Under the pieces are notes generated by a model. That model was given only the letters and a program-made list of their open reading frames with translations. It searched no databases and was not told the DNA's origin. The translations under genes were made by a program, and so were the position numbers. DNA of 64,000 nucleotides, taken from contig CAVZDD010000004.1 of assembly GCA_963773945.1 (NCBI GenBank), positions 186,001 to 250,000 on the forward strand, read 5' to 3'. Positions 16,479-25,697 of this stretch are shown here, one piece after another. This DNA comes from JAKIWV01 sp963773945 (GTDB lineage Archaea > Thermoplasmatota > Thermoplasmata > Lutacidiplasmatales > UBA184). Position 1 is the first letter of the stretch; each line of letters starts with the position of its first letter.

Positions 16479-16521
16479 GATGGCCTCGGTAAACAGAGAG
16501 GGGGTCGGGTCGACTCCCGGC

Positions 16522-16839
16522 TTAGGTCGTGAGATTGTAGTTCAACCCAAACGGGTCCTTGACGTAACATCGGAGTACCTCGGGCCCGTCCTTGATGACC
16601 ACGCCTCCGGCCTGCACGATCCGGCCCCGGGCCTCCGCCACGTCGTCGGCCATCACTTCGTGGGCGGGTCCCATCGCGGGACCTCGTTCGATGAAGAAAT
16701 TGATGTGGTCGCCGTGCAGGCTGATCATGTCCGGCCGCTCGTCCGTGATGGCGACCCCGAGATTCTTCACGTAGAGCGCGGCGGCCTCTATCGGGTCGGG
16801 TACTTGGATCAGGATGTCCGAACCAAACCGGTTTGCCAT
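16522..16839 (-). CDS. single-domain VOC family protein
   Basis: 105 aa, one complete VOC module: DILIQVPDPIEAAALYVKNL at the start and LRCYVKDPFGLNYNLTT at the end, where a metal-binding Glu is usual but Asn (NYNLTT) is found here. Possibly a binding protein and not an enzyme. Likely co-transcribed with the two-domain VOC gene downstream. Confidence 0.75.
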   Translation of the reverse strand: MANRFGSDILIQVPDPIEAAALYVKNLGVAITDERPDMISLHGDHINFFIERGPAMGPAHEVMADDVAEARGRIVQAGGVVIKDGPEVLRCYVKDPFGLNYNLTT

Positions 16840-16935
16840 GTGCGCTCCCTGGTTCTGTCGGGGTACGCGTCCCCGCTCCTTTAAGGGGCGGCTAACCGCT
16901 CAAACCGCCCGACCGCCGCAACGGATCCGGACGCT

Positions 16936-17694
16936 ATGAACTCCGATTTCGACCGTCAACTGGCGGACGCCGCCACTTTGCCATTTTCCGGATGGGACTT
17001 TAGTGTCCTGACAGGACGTTGGCGCCGAGGAAACCCGCCCTGGGACTACGCGGCTCTTCTTCGGGAGAAGATGCGCGCCGCGGCCAGCATGGTCGACCTC
17101 GGAACCGGAGGCGGCGAGTTCTTCGCCTCCCTTGCGCCGTTGCCGGAGACCAGCTTTGCCACCGACGGATATCCGCCCAACGTGGCCGTTGCCCAGCGGC
17201 GTCTCGCGCCGTTGGGAGTGCGGGTACTTCCAATCGATTCTGACCTCCACATCGACCTTCCGGACCAGAGCATGGACCTAGTCGCTTGCCGCCACGAAGA
17301 TTTCTCCGCTTCGGAGACCCTTCGCATCCTGAGACCCGGTAAGTGGTTCATCACCCAACAGACCGGGCCCCGTAACAACATCGAGATCCAGGCGAGGTTT
17401 GGTACGCACCCGCCTCCTCCGACGAACCATCTCCAGAGCCTGGCCGCCTTCGCCGCGGAATTGGCCGGCGCAGGATTCGAAGTTCGTCAGACAGCCGAGG
17501 CGGTGCACACCGACGAGTTCCTCGACGTCGGGGCCGTCGTGTACTACCTCCGAGCTATCCCGTGGGAAGTACCGGATTTCTCCATGGACCGAAATCGCGA
17601 GACGCTCCGCGAAATCTATCAAGAGATTCAGCGGACAGGATCCTTTCGCGTCACGACCCATCGTCTGCTCGTGACCGCCCAGCGTCCCGAGTAG
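16936..17694 (+). CDS. class I SAM-dependent methyltransferase
   Basis: 252 aa. Motif I reads MVDLGTGGGEFFASL (residues about 52-66), with an acidic residue at the end of strand two (FATDGYPPN) and a weak motif IV region (DLVACRHEDF). Followed by LRILRPGKWFITQQTG, the usual post-IV segment. This arrangement fits a small-molecule methyltransferase of the UbiE-like group. It is divergent from the VOC genes and 120 nt ahead of the ornithine cyclodeaminase family gene. Confidence 0.8.
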   Translation: MNSDFDRQLADAATLPFSGWDFSVLTGRWRRGNPPWDYAALLREKMRAAASMVDLGTGGGEFFASLAPLPETSFATDGYPPNVAVAQRRLAPLGVRVLPIDSDLHIDLPDQSMDLVACRHEDFSASETLRILRPGKWFITQQTGPRNNIEIQARFGTHPPPPTNHLQSLAAFAAELAGAGFEVRQTAEAVHTDEFLDVGAVVYYLRAIPWEVPDFSMDRNRETLREIYQEIQRTGSFRVTTHRLLVTAQRPE

Positions 17695-17813
17695 GGGTTC
17701 CGCCGCGCACTTCCGGTGGACCACACTGCGGCGGCGGGCTTGGCGAGGGCCTCCGGCCGGCTCGCTCGCGCAAGACTGAAAGGGCGGATGAGCGTCCGAG
17801 CGGAGGGCGGCGC

Positions 17814-18752
17814 GTGAAGACTCTCACCGACGCGGACATCGACCGGTTCCTGCCGATGAAGGACGCCATCCGCGTCATGGAGCAGTCCTTCCGGGCGAAA
17901 AGCGAAGGGCACCTGGTCTCGCCTCCGCGACACTACGTCCGATTCTCCCGCGGCTCACTCGTTTTCACCGTGGGCGGTGACGAAGTCGGGGCGGGAATGG
18001 TGGGGTTCCGGGTCTACAACACGTTCCCCGGCTCCACGGAAGATGGAGGGGTCCACCCGGACCGGACCCAGGCGACGATGGTCTTCGATGCGGCGCATGG
18101 GACGTTGCAGGGAACCGTGCTCGGCACGCGATTGGGCGTCCTCCGCACATCGGCGATCGGAGGAACGGCCCTGAAGTACCTTGCGAATCCGGCCGCCGAA
18201 CACATCGGCTTCGTCGGCTCCGGCCTCCAGGCCAAAGCGCAGCTCGAGGCCGCCATGGCTGTCCTGCCACTCAGGTCCCTTCGCGTGTTCAGTCCGACGC
18301 GCCAACACCGGGAGGAGTTCGCCCTGTGGGCGGCCCAGAAGCACGGCCTCGCGGCCGAGGCCGCCGATACGGCCCGCGACGTCGTCGGCCACTCCGACGT
18401 GGTGATCTGCTCGACCGTCAGCACCCGCCCCGTGATTGAAGCGGAGTGGATCCGCCCGGGCACGCACGTCACGACGATGGGCAGCCGGACCAAGAGCGAA
18501 CACGAGATCGGAGTGTCGGTGGCCGCGCAGGCCGACGTGATCGCCGCGGATTCCCCGGCCCAGATGTCCGGGTCCGGCGAGCCCTCCCTGTTCCAGGGCA
18601 CCCCGGTCTGGGATCGCGTGGTCGACCTCGCGGAGATTGTGAGTGGCCGGAAGAAGGGACGGACAACACCGACGCAACGCACCGTGTTCCTCTCTGAGGG
18701 GCTCGCTGGAACCGAGGTCCTGTTGGCGGCGGAACTTCTGCGCCGGGCATGA
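17814..18752 (+). CDS. ornithine cyclodeaminase / mu-crystallin family protein
   Basis: 312 aa, GTG start at 17814 preceded by a GGAGGGCG stretch. It shows the family's N-terminal substrate domain (PPRHYVRF, then GGDEVGAGMVGFRVY) and a Rossmann domain beginning IGFVGSGLQAKAQL. Known members include ornithine cyclodeaminase, alanine dehydrogenase (archaeal Ala type), and imine reductases. The lysine that binds the substrate in OCD is not clearly matched, so I name only the family. Standing between a methyltransferase and a serine hydrolase, it gives no pathway clue. Confidence 0.82.
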   Translation: MKTLTDADIDRFLPMKDAIRVMEQSFRAKSEGHLVSPPRHYVRFSRGSLVFTVGGDEVGAGMVGFRVYNTFPGSTEDGGVHPDRTQATMVFDAAHGTLQGTVLGTRLGVLRTSAIGGTALKYLANPAAEHIGFVGSGLQAKAQLEAAMAVLPLRSLRVFSPTRQHREEFALWAAQKHGLAAEAADTARDVVGHSDVVICSTVSTRPVIEAEWIRPGTHVTTMGSRTKSEHEIGVSVAAQADVIAADSPAQMSGSGEPSLFQGTPVWDRVVDLAEIVSGRKKGRTTPTQRTVFLSEGLAGTEVLLAAELLRRA

Positions 18753-18816
18753 TCCCGGCGATGTCGGTCCCCCGGTGTAAGGAATCATAGGGGCGGAGTC
18801 GTCTCCTTCGGCGCGA

Positions 18817-20289
18817 ATGCCCCCCAACCTGCGTCCCCTGGACACCTTCGTTCGCAAGACGGTACGACGTAATCGGATCCCGGGGCTCGCGTTTCTCCTG
18901 ACCCAGAACGGACGACGCATCGTCGCGAAGGGCTACGGCTTCCGCGATGTGGCTCTGCAACTCCCGGTGACCCCCCGAACGATGTTCGGGATCGCCTCCG
19001 TCACGAAGTCGTTCACTGCATTGGGAATCCTTCGGCTCCAGGAAGACGGCCGGCTGCGGGTCACCGACCCAGTCGTTCGACATCTCCCAGAATTCGGGAC
19101 GCCTAACCCACGCTGGACGCGCCGGATCCAGCTCCACCACTTCCTGACGCACTCGTCCGGCATCCCCCCGCTTCCTTCGATCTACTATACCTCCGGCCGG
19201 AGCCTGGCCCGGAGTCCCGTCAACGACCCTCGGGTCTCTCGAAGGGTAGGGATCGACCCGGACCATCCGCCAATCGACACCTACGACCAGCTGCTGGAGT
19301 TCCTTCGGACCACGCGGTACGAGCTCCTCGGTCCGCCGGGTCGATACTTCAGCTACTCGAACGAGGCGTTCGGATTGCTCGGCGCGGTGATCGAACGAGT
19401 GAGCGGTCGAACCTACGAGAGCTTCCTCGAGGAGGAGATCCTGCGCCCCGCGGGGATGCCTTCCACCACGTTCGACACCGGCATCATGCTCCGTTCCCCG
19501 GAGGTCACAACGCTCTACTCGCCTCCGCTTCCCCCGCGCAAGCGAGGCTGGGCCGCGTCGCAGGATTGGTGGGAAGACACGTGCATGCGCGGAGCGGGCG
19601 CCCTCCGCAGCAATCTGGAGGATCTCGAGCGGTACCTCGAGATCTTCCGAACTGGCGGTCGAGTCGATGGCAAGGCCATCGTGCAGCCCACCAGCGTCCG
19701 GGCGATGATGCAACCCCACATGCCCTACGCTCCGGGGACCGCGTACGGGTACGGACTCGTTGTGCGCCCCGACGCCCCGGGCGGACCGATGATCTCCCAC
19801 ACCGGCGGTCTCAAGGGCGTCTCGTCGCAGATCGTGGTCCTGCCCAAGCAAGGGATCACCTCCGCCGTTCTGACCAACCTCGACCAAGCCCCGTCGTATC
19901 TCGCGGCGTATGCCGGACTCAATTTCCTCACGGACCGGCCCCTGACTTTCTCGTGGGGCGAGATTCCGCGCAACCCGACCCAACCCGCACCGTTCAGCGA
20001 GTACGCCGGTACCTATTGCTCGGGCGAAGGGATCTGGTTCCGGGTACGGCCCACCCGCACCGGACTCCGGTTCGATTTCATCGGCGTCGAGATTATGGAA
20101 CAGAACTACCGGATGGTGCCCAATGGGAAGGATGAATTCATCCGGGGTCGTCGCGGAAGCGCAGGGTACGCGCGGTTCGAACGAGACGCGAAGGGCAAGG
20201 TCTGGGCCGCCTTCGTGGGATCCCGCCTCACCCGGCGTCGCGCGCTCCGGGAGTTGCCGCTAGCGCGCCATAACCGGATGGTCTGGTAG
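18817..20289 (+). CDS. beta-lactamase-related serine hydrolase (class C / penicillin-binding fold)
   Basis: 490 aa. The catalytic SxxK motif is SVTK in FGIASVTKSFTALG, the YxN motif is YSNEAFG, and the third motif is HTGG in MISHTGGLKG. The N-terminal 370 residues form the serine hydrolase domain; the C-terminal 110 residues are a beta-rich lipocalin-like domain common in this family (FSEYAGTYCSGEG). No signal peptide is evident, so the enzyme is probably cytoplasmic. Substrates of such archaeal proteins are esters or D-amino-acid peptides. Confidence 0.87.
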   Translation: MPPNLRPLDTFVRKTVRRNRIPGLAFLLTQNGRRIVAKGYGFRDVALQLPVTPRTMFGIASVTKSFTALGILRLQEDGRLRVTDPVVRHLPEFGTPNPRWTRRIQLHHFLTHSSGIPPLPSIYYTSGRSLARSPVNDPRVSRRVGIDPDHPPIDTYDQLLEFLRTTRYELLGPPGRYFSYSNEAFGLLGAVIERVSGRTYESFLEEEILRPAGMPSTTFDTGIMLRSPEVTTLYSPPLPPRKRGWAASQDWWEDTCMRGAGALRSNLEDLERYLEIFRTGGRVDGKAIVQPTSVRAMMQPHMPYAPGTAYGYGLVVRPDAPGGPMISHTGGLKGVSSQIVVLPKQGITSAVLTNLDQAPSYLAAYAGLNFLTDRPLTFSWGEIPRNPTQPAPFSEYAGTYCSGEGIWFRVRPTRTGLRFDFIGVEIMEQNYRMVPNGKDEFIRGRRGSAGYARFERDAKGKVWAAFVGSRLTRRRALRELPLARHNRMVW

Positions 20290-20407
20290 ACCCGGCCCAC
20301 TGGGGCCGATGCGATCCGGGAATTCTCGGTGTCCTCGGAGCCCTCGACCGAGTCATCGGGTCGGAAGGGTCAGGGGTTTTAGTTCCCAGTGATTTGACTC
20401 TCGACGG

Positions 20408-21265
20408 ATGTCCACCCAGGCGGAAAAGGCCGAGACGCTGCGCGCGTTGCATCACCGGACGAGCCCGCTCGTTCTGCCGAACGCGTGGGATGTACCGAGC
20501 GCGCGCGTATTCGAGGACGCGGGCTTCCCCGCGGTCGCCACCTCCAGCGCGGGGATCATGGTCTCCCTGGGGTACCGGGACGGCGAAGAGATGCCCCGTC
20601 GCGAGCTTGCGGCGGCAGTCGGCCGGATTGCGAGCCGGCTCTCCCTCCCCCTCACCGCCGATGTGGTGTCGGGGTACGGGTCGACGCCTCGCGCCGCGGT
20701 CACCACGGTCAGGATGATGCTCGAGAAGGGAGCGGTCGGTATCAACCTCGAGGACTTGGGCCCGTCCGGTAAGGGACTGGTTCCCGACGGCCGGCAGGTC
20801 CAGAAGATCAAGGCCATTCGTCGGTTGGGGGAGTCCATGGGAATCCCCCTCGTCATCAACGCGCGGACCGACGCGCTCCGGCAAGCCCCAGGCGATGACG
20901 CCGTGCGACTCCACGAAGCGATCCGTCGCTCGATCGCGTATCGGGACGCCGGTGCGGATTGTGTCTATCCGATGGGATTGACGGAGGCCGCCCCCATCGC
21001 CACCTTCGTCGACGCGCTGCGCTGCCCGGTGAACGTGATGATTCGCAAGGGCCTCCCCCCGGTCGCCGAGCTGGAACGGCTCGGCGTGAAGAGGGTCAGC
21101 TTCGGTCCCTCTGCCTCCTACGCCGCGCTGGGATTGCTGAAGCGAGCGAGCCAGGAGGTCCTTACCCGGGGCACCTACGATACCTTGCTCGACGGCGCGA
21201 TCACGTTCGATGACCTCAATCGGTTAGCCGTGGCGAGGGAACCCGGCAAGAGTTCCCCGGGCTAG
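20408..21265 (+). CDS. isocitrate lyase / PEP mutase family protein
   Basis: 285 aa. The TIM barrel pattern is clear: VLPNAWDVPSARVFEDAGFP at the start (the PNAWD motif of the PEP mutase branch), GINLEDLGP as the metal-binding strand, and VINARTDALR. The catalytic KKCGH of isocitrate lyase is absent, so it is not ICL; oxaloacetate decarboxylase or carboxyphosphonoenolpyruvate-mutase-like chemistry is likely. Stands alone, with 118 nt of upstream gap. Confidence 0.85.
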   Translation: MSTQAEKAETLRALHHRTSPLVLPNAWDVPSARVFEDAGFPAVATSSAGIMVSLGYRDGEEMPRRELAAAVGRIASRLSLPLTADVVSGYGSTPRAAVTTVRMMLEKGAVGINLEDLGPSGKGLVPDGRQVQKIKAIRRLGESMGIPLVINARTDALRQAPGDDAVRLHEAIRRSIAYRDAGADCVYPMGLTEAAPIATFVDALRCPVNVMIRKGLPPVAELERLGVKRVSFGPSASYAALGLLKRASQEVLTRGTYDTLLDGAITFDDLNRLAVAREPGKSSPG

Positions 21266-21288
21266 GGAAGCGGACCGAGCAGGGCTTC

Positions 21289-21801
21289 ATGGTGCGGAAT
21301 CAGGGACGGGTCACGCGATTCGTCGTGATGGCCATGCTCCAGGCGGCACGTGCCAAGACCCTCGGGTTGCCCGAGGAGTCCGCGTTTTCGTGGGGACTGA
21401 ACCGGGCGATCTTCATCGCCGCCGCCAAGGCGGGGTTCCGCGGCGGCGGCTCGACCGAGGGCCCTTCGTCGGCGGGGGCGACGGCGCCGCCGAAACGGGA
21501 GACCTATCGGCTGGGCGATGACGAAGCGTTCCGGGACCCGAAGTCCAAACAGTTGGTGTTCACCATCGGCGAAAAGGACCAGACCCTGGCCGAGTTCGAA
21601 CGGGCGGTGGTCGCCCGGTTCGGAACGAAGGAGAATTTCCGAGCCGCGTGGGACGAAGCACTTCGCACGGTCGGGCAGTACGACCGGGCGACGCTGGAAT
21701 CCCGGGAACGCTTCTACAGCGAGGTGTACAAACCCCGACGGGACGACCTTTCGGATACGTGGACCCAAAAGTACTCCCCGACGCCGAAGTCGAAGAGGTG
21801 A
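21289..21801 (+). CDS. hypothetical protein
   Basis: 170 aa, no family recognised. The N-terminal 70 residues are basic and Ala/Gly-rich with a hydrophobic patch (FIAAAKAGFRGGG), then a charged, helical region (LAEFERAVVARFGTKENFRAAWDEAL). It begins 23 nt after the PEP-mutase gene on the same strand and could be co-transcribed. Codon and GC usage look normal for the window, and there are no transmembrane segments. Confidence 0.6.
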   Translation: MVRNQGRVTRFVVMAMLQAARAKTLGLPEESAFSWGLNRAIFIAAAKAGFRGGGSTEGPSSAGATAPPKRETYRLGDDEAFRDPKSKQLVFTIGEKDQTLAEFERAVVARFGTKENFRAAWDEALRTVGQYDRATLESRERFYSEVYKPRRDDLSDTWTQKYSPTPKSKR

Positions 21802-21904
21802 CACCGGCCACCGAAGCGCCCCGGGGATACGCGCGATCGACAAGGGGGCCCATGGCGCACGCACTCTGCCGACGATACGCCAGACTGGCTGTCGGCCTTC
21901 GTGA

Positions 21905-21912
21905 AAGTATAA
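21905..21912 (+). promoter_or_regulatory. TATA box for the NTF2-like gene
   Basis: AGTATAAC in a locally AT-richer patch; centred 38 nt before ATG 21946, giving a leader of about 12 nt. Confidence 0.5.
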
Positions 21913-21945
21913 CTAGAACCGTCACGACCATTGGCGAAGGATGCT

Positions 21946-22332
21946 ATGGCCCCCAACCACGCAGCGTCGGTGGCGAGGTTAGATGACGAGTATCAGGCCG
22001 CGGTGGCGAAGAGCGATGCAACCGCGATGGACCGGATTCTTACCGACGACTTCCTTCTAGTGACCGGCTCGGGGAAAACGTTCACGAAGGCGGATCTTCT
22101 CGCGGAGGCTCGGGATGGCCGGGTCATCTACCAGCGCCAAGATGATTCGGAGAAGACCGTGCGCGTGTGGGGCGATACCGCGGTGGTTACCGCGCTTCTG
22201 TGGGCCCAAGGAACCGAAGACGGCAAGCCGTTCGAGTATCGAGTCTGGTTCAGTGACACCTATGTTCGGACCCCGGCGGGTTGGCGGTACGCGCATGGTC
22301 AATCCGGGAATCGGCTACCGGCGCCCCCCTGA
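21946..22332 (+). CDS. DUF4440 / NTF2-like (SnoaL-fold) protein
   Basis: 128 aa. Pattern LDDEYQAAVAKSDATAMDRIL followed by DDFLLVTGSGKTFTKADLL is typical of DUF4440 cone-shaped NTF2-like folds, and the second half has WGDTAVVTALLW and WFSDTYVRTPAGWRYAHGQ. These small proteins bind or convert small hydrophobic ligands; the function is unknown. ATG 21946 is chosen over TTG 21931 because of the TATA spacing and a GGCGAAGG leader. Confidence 0.78.
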   Translation: MAPNHAASVARLDDEYQAAVAKSDATAMDRILTDDFLLVTGSGKTFTKADLLAEARDGRVIYQRQDDSEKTVRVWGDTAVVTALLWAQGTEDGKPFEYRVWFSDTYVRTPAGWRYAHGQSGNRLPAPP

Positions 22333-22442
22333 ACGGGAAGACACCCGGTCGGTCGATGACGGGACCGCGATGTACGTACGGGCGAGAACCGAAGGCGAGG
22401 AGCGCGGGCGTCGCGCCCACCCGCGACATTACCTAGCGTTCG

Positions 22443-23750
22443 TCAGGGTCGATTTGGCGCCCGGGGCGAGACTTGGACTTCGACACCGCCGGTGATCTCC
22501 TCGGGCGGACGGAGCCGGCGGAAGCGGGAATACACCGCGACATCGTAGCCAATCTTCACGCATCCGGCCAGCGCGAAGGGGGCGGCGACCCACGGTCCGC
22601 CCGCCGCGAGGAACGACCCGGTGACGGGTGCGCCGAAGGCCTGGCAGCTCCGGGCCGCGGTGGTGTAGCCCGCCGCCGCCGCCCGGTCCTCGACGGGCAC
22701 GACGGCTTGCATGTATGATTGGCGTGTGGGGACGTCCATCTGCGAGAGCGTGGCCCGCGCGACCCAAAGGACTGACGCAGCCAGGAAGGTCGGAGCAAAT
22801 ACGACGAGAATGAGGAAGACGTTCGACGGAATGTGGCTGAAGACCATCGTGTTGACGAGTCCAAATCGTCGGGCGAGCGGCGCCGCGAGGATCAGCGAGA
22901 GCCCGGCGGCCAGATTGCTGAGGAAGAAGACGAACCCAAGAAAGTCCACCGCGGGGTGGAACTGGGTCGAGAAGTAGTAGACGACCAGGCTGTTCACGAT
23001 GAGCCCGCCGGCGAAGGCGTCGACGGAGAACAGCGCCGAGAGAGAGTAGACAATCGGGCGGCTCGGTGGCGAAAGCGGAGTCGGTCGCGGGCCGCCCGCT
23101 TGGCGGTCAACGTCGCTCGAAAGACTCCGATAGATCGGAACGAGCGCGAGACCGAGCAGGCCGTAGAAGAGGAGCGTGGCGTCGTGCGGGCCCGAAGGAA
23201 AACCCGGAGTCGTTGGAACGTTGAGTGCATAGAGGGGACCGGCGGCGAGGGCGCCCAAGGCGACCCCCACGTATCCAAGGAGGTTGTAGACCGCAAAGGT
23301 CTGTGTTCTCACCCGATCCGCCGTCGTTCCCGCGAGAGCGGCTTGCTCGAGCGCACCGAGGGGACTCACGTCGGCGCCTCCCGCAACGATCCCGCCTAGA
23401 AGGAGAGCCAGGAGCAGAAGCCCCGGATTCGCGATGTCGACCCAGAGGAGGGCGCCACCTCCAGCGAGGGCGGCCGCTGACAACAACAAGACCGACCGCC
23501 GACGCCACTGCAGTTCGATTCGAGGGACCGCGAGGGCCCAGGCAGCTGCTCCACCCAGTGCCAGCCCGAGTATGATGCCGATAGCGAGCGAAGAGTACCC
23601 CACCCCGGCGAGGTCGAGAGCGATGACGATGGAAAGGGCGCCGGCGCCGAACCCCCGAGCGGATCGGGCACCCATCAACAGGATGCGATCCCGCCGCATC
23701 GACGGCACGATCGAAGAGGGTGGGACCTCAGGCGTCATCCCTACCTCCAC
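22443..23750 (-). CDS. major facilitator superfamily transporter
   Basis: 435 aa with about 12 hydrophobic segments and the MFS loop 2-3 motif region after helix two. The start is uncertain among ATG 23750, 23738 and 23699; I give the longest. It lies 70 nt downstream of the ChrB-like gene on the same strand, so both could share a transcript, but MFS members transport many substrates and chromate is only a guess from context. Confidence 0.82.
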   Translation of the reverse strand: MEVGMTPEVPPSSIVPSMRRDRILLMGARSARGFGAGALSIVIALDLAGVGYSSLAIGIILGLALGGAAAWALAVPRIELQWRRRSVLLLSAAALAGGGALLWVDIANPGLLLLALLLGGIVAGGADVSPLGALEQAALAGTTADRVRTQTFAVYNLLGYVGVALGALAAGPLYALNVPTTPGFPSGPHDATLLFYGLLGLALVPIYRSLSSDVDRQAGGPRPTPLSPPSRPIVYSLSALFSVDAFAGGLIVNSLVVYYFSTQFHPAVDFLGFVFFLSNLAAGLSLILAAPLARRFGLVNTMVFSHIPSNVFLILVVFAPTFLAASVLWVARATLSQMDVPTRQSYMQAVVPVEDRAAAAGYTTAARSCQAFGAPVTGSFLAAGGPWVAAPFALAGCVKIGYDVAVYSRFRRLRPPEEITGGVEVQVSPRAPNRP

Positions 23751-23820
23751 GCGAGCTCACGACGCAGATCCTACCGGCGGATTTTCCGTCAGCGGATGGA
23801 CGAGGCGCCACCCGCGGCGA

Positions 23821-24294
23821 CTAAGTAGATCCACCACCGCTGTGTTCGAGCTTTCCTCCCTGTTCAACCTTCCACTTGCAATAGGCGTATAACGCGTCGT
23901 AAAGAGGGAACTGGAGGCGTTGGTTATCGAGGTCATCCCGTGCCAGTATTCGGAATCCGGTCGCGGCGGCCTCGAGTCCTGCCGCTTCGGTTTCCCGCCC
24001 AGAGCCCCCATCGGCTACGCGCACGATCTTCGCGAGCTCGACCAGCGCCGGGTCTTTTAGCTTGTACTTTCGGATGATGGCATCGAAGCTCACGAACTCC
24101 TTCCCGCCCTCCTCGAAGTGGTGGAGCTCCGCTCCGGGAGTGTCGAAGGGGGTGGCTCCCTCCTTCTTGGCCACCTCCATCACTCTCTCCTTCGGGACGT
24201 AGAGAAACTCCGCCTGGGGGTCGATGAACTTCCGGATCAACCACGGGCAGGCAATCCGGTCCACTCTCGCCTTTTCTCGCGTCACCCACTTCAT
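23821..24294 (-). CDS. ChrB C-terminal-domain-like (chromate resistance) protein
   Basis: 157 aa. The opening segment WVTREKARVDRIACPWLIRKF, with the CPWLI motif, is characteristic of the ChrB C-terminal domain (PF09828-type). The mid region has HHFEEGGKEFVSFDAIIRKY. Full-length ChrB has an N-terminal regulator domain, which is absent here, so this is the stand-alone form. Its role in chromate sensing or reduction is inferred by family only. It is followed by an MFS gene. Confidence 0.82.
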   Translation of the reverse strand: MKWVTREKARVDRIACPWLIRKFIDPQAEFLYVPKERVMEVAKKEGATPFDTPGAELHHFEEGGKEFVSFDAIIRKYKLKDPALVELAKIVRVADGGSGRETEAAGLEAAATGFRILARDDLDNQRLQFPLYDALYAYCKWKVEQGGKLEHSGGGST

Positions 24295-24582
24295 GTCCGG
24301 TCCTCGACGGAGCCCACCGCGGGGCGGCTCATGAGAGTAACACCGGGGGGATCCCTACTGCAAACATGCACCTTGGCGAGACGTTGTCGGTCCTGAGCAG
24401 ATTACACGCGATTCGCGTTCGAGACGGGAATGTGGGACGCGCGTGTTCGGTGGTCGACCGCGATGAGCGCGAAATAACACGTCGGTGTACCGGTTGAAAC
24501 GCCAGCGTCTCGGACCGTTTCAGGTCCCCCATACCGCGGCTTAAGGTGCGCCGGACCGCTCGTACCCTTTCGAGGTTTCAAC
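24295..24582. other. intergenic region between ChrB-like gene and RecA-like gene
   Basis: 288 nt between divergent genes. Contains no convincing frame. A short inverted repeat (TGAAAC...GTTTCA, about 24496-24526) is present, and a weak TATA-like TTAAGG at 24541-24546 lies about 40 nt before GTG 24583. Nothing else stands out. Confidence 0.4.
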
Positions 24583-25461
24583 GTGTCTCGAGGAGTGGCG
24601 ACCGCGCTCGTCTCATCCCACTCGGAGTGGGCGATCCCCGACCTGGTACCGGCCGCGGGTCCGGCATCGATCCCGACCGGGCCGACCGGACCGGTCCCCC
24701 GGGTACCAGTGCGGATCCGTCGCCGATTGCCGGCCCGGCAGGTACTCCCCGACACGCCCGCGCTCTTCGGGTGGCTCGGGAAACGCTTCACGCCCGGCGA
24801 AGCGACGGTCTGGACCGGCGCCTCCTCAGCGATCGACCGCTTGCTCGAACTGCTCTATGCCGGCAGCGCGCTCGCCAAGGGACGGATCTCGCTCCTCGAG
24901 GGTGCGAACCGGTTCAATCCCTATCGCATCGCGGAACAGGGGCAGGCCCTCGGCCTCGAGCCCGACCCGGTCCTCGAAGGCATTCACCTGGCCCGAGCCT
25001 TCACGGCCTACCAGCTGGTCGCACTCGTCGACGGATGGTCAGCCGAGGCTCGGCGCCGCCGACCGACCCTCCTCATCGGACACGAACTACCAGCGTTGTT
25101 CGACAATCCGGAAGAGCTTCCACCCGAGGAACGAGAACCGTTGCTCCGTCACGTTTCGGAACAACTCGCGGAACTGGTCGAAGGAACCGGCCTTCCACTG
25201 CTCCTCACTGTGTCCGGCGGATTCGCCGCGTTTCCCGGATTGGCCGAGTCCGGCCCCCGGTTCTCCGACCTCGTGCGACTGATCCCCCGGCCCGCCGGCG
25301 TCGAGCTCGGGTCGACCCGTGAGGGTCGCCGATTGTTGATGGTCCACCGGACGCCCGGTCAACGGGGTCTCGAAGAGTTCGCGCCGCCCGATGCGACACA
25401 GGAGGTGAACCTTTGGGCCGCACCGCTCCCACCTACCGGCAGGCACTCGAGGAACGCCTGA
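24583..25461 (+). CDS. RecA/RadA-like protein with degenerate Walker A
   Basis: 292 aa, GTG start. The first 65 residues are Pro/Ala/Arg-rich. From about residue 78 the order resembles the RadA/KaiC core: an apparent P-loop strand (VWTGASSAIDRLLELLYAG), a segment FNPYRIAEQGQALGLEPD, the motif ARAFTAYQLVALVDG that in RadA reads RAFNSNHQ-like, and a Walker B-type strand. The P-loop is GASSAID, so the nucleotide-binding Lys and Gly residues are missing; ATP hydrolysis is unlikely. Known context: archaeal operons with a catalytically dead PolB also carry such an inactivated RecA-superfamily protein. It overlaps the next gene by 49 nt. Confidence 0.72.
   Translation: MSRGVATALVSSHSEWAIPDLVPAAGPASIPTGPTGPVPRVPVRIRRRLPARQVLPDTPALFGWLGKRFTPGEATVWTGASSAIDRLLELLYAGSALAKGRISLLEGANRFNPYRIAEQGQALGLEPDPVLEGIHLARAFTAYQLVALVDGWSAEARRRRPTLLIGHELPALFDNPEELPPEEREPLLRHVSEQLAELVEGTGLPLLLTVSGGFAAFPGLAESGPRFSDLVRLIPRPAGVELGSTREGRRLLMVHRTPGQRGLEEFAPPDATQEVNLWAAPLPPTGRHSRNA
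25401..25408 (+). promoter_or_regulatory. strong Shine-Dalgarno deciding the TTG start at 25413
   Basis: GGAGGTGA lies inside the end of the RecA-like gene and four bases before TTG 25413. It is the best ribosome binding site in the window and validates the unusual TTG start and 49-nt overlap. Confidence 0.7.
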
Positions 25462-25697
25462 AGCGGTGGGACCGTTTCGCGGCCCTCCTCCCCACGCCGG
25501 AGGAACGGGCCGCACTCGAAGAGCTCCGCACTTCCGTGCGCCGGTACATTCCGCAGTCGACGTACGGCGGCTCGCCGGACCTCACCGAGACGATCTTCCT
25601 CTCGATCCTGCTCGACCTCCGCACACGACAGGGCGTGGAGACGTCGCCGCCGACCCCGGAACGTCAGCCGACCCGGAGGGTAAGGAAAGGTTTGTGA
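25413..25697 (+). CDS. small conserved PTYR-motif protein of the dead-PolB operon
   Basis: 94 aa. The N-terminus GRTAPTYRQALEERLKRWDRF resembles a small protein family I know from haloarchaeal neighbourhoods of inactive PolB (GRTxPTYR, a helical 90-aa protein). Residues 30-60 are acidic and helical; the last 20 are Pro, Arg and Thr-rich, perhaps altered by the adjacent TnpB insertion. TTG start with a strong SD. Its stop TGA overlaps the tnpB GTG (25694). Likely a bridging or DNA-binding factor of the RecA-like/PolB-like complex; function inferred only from context. Confidence 0.65.
   Translation: MGRTAPTYRQALEERLKRWDRFAALLPTPEERAALEELRTSVRRYIPQSTYGGSPDLTETIFLSILLDLRTRQGVETSPPTPERQPTRRVRKGL

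Noticed and set aside
20408..21265. Isocitrate lyase
   Set aside because: Lacks KKCGH catalytic motif; belongs to PEP mutase branch.
24496..24526. Inverted repeat TGAAAC...GTTTCA resembling CRISPR repeat ends
   Set aside because: Only one copy, no spaced repeats; no cas genes nearby.
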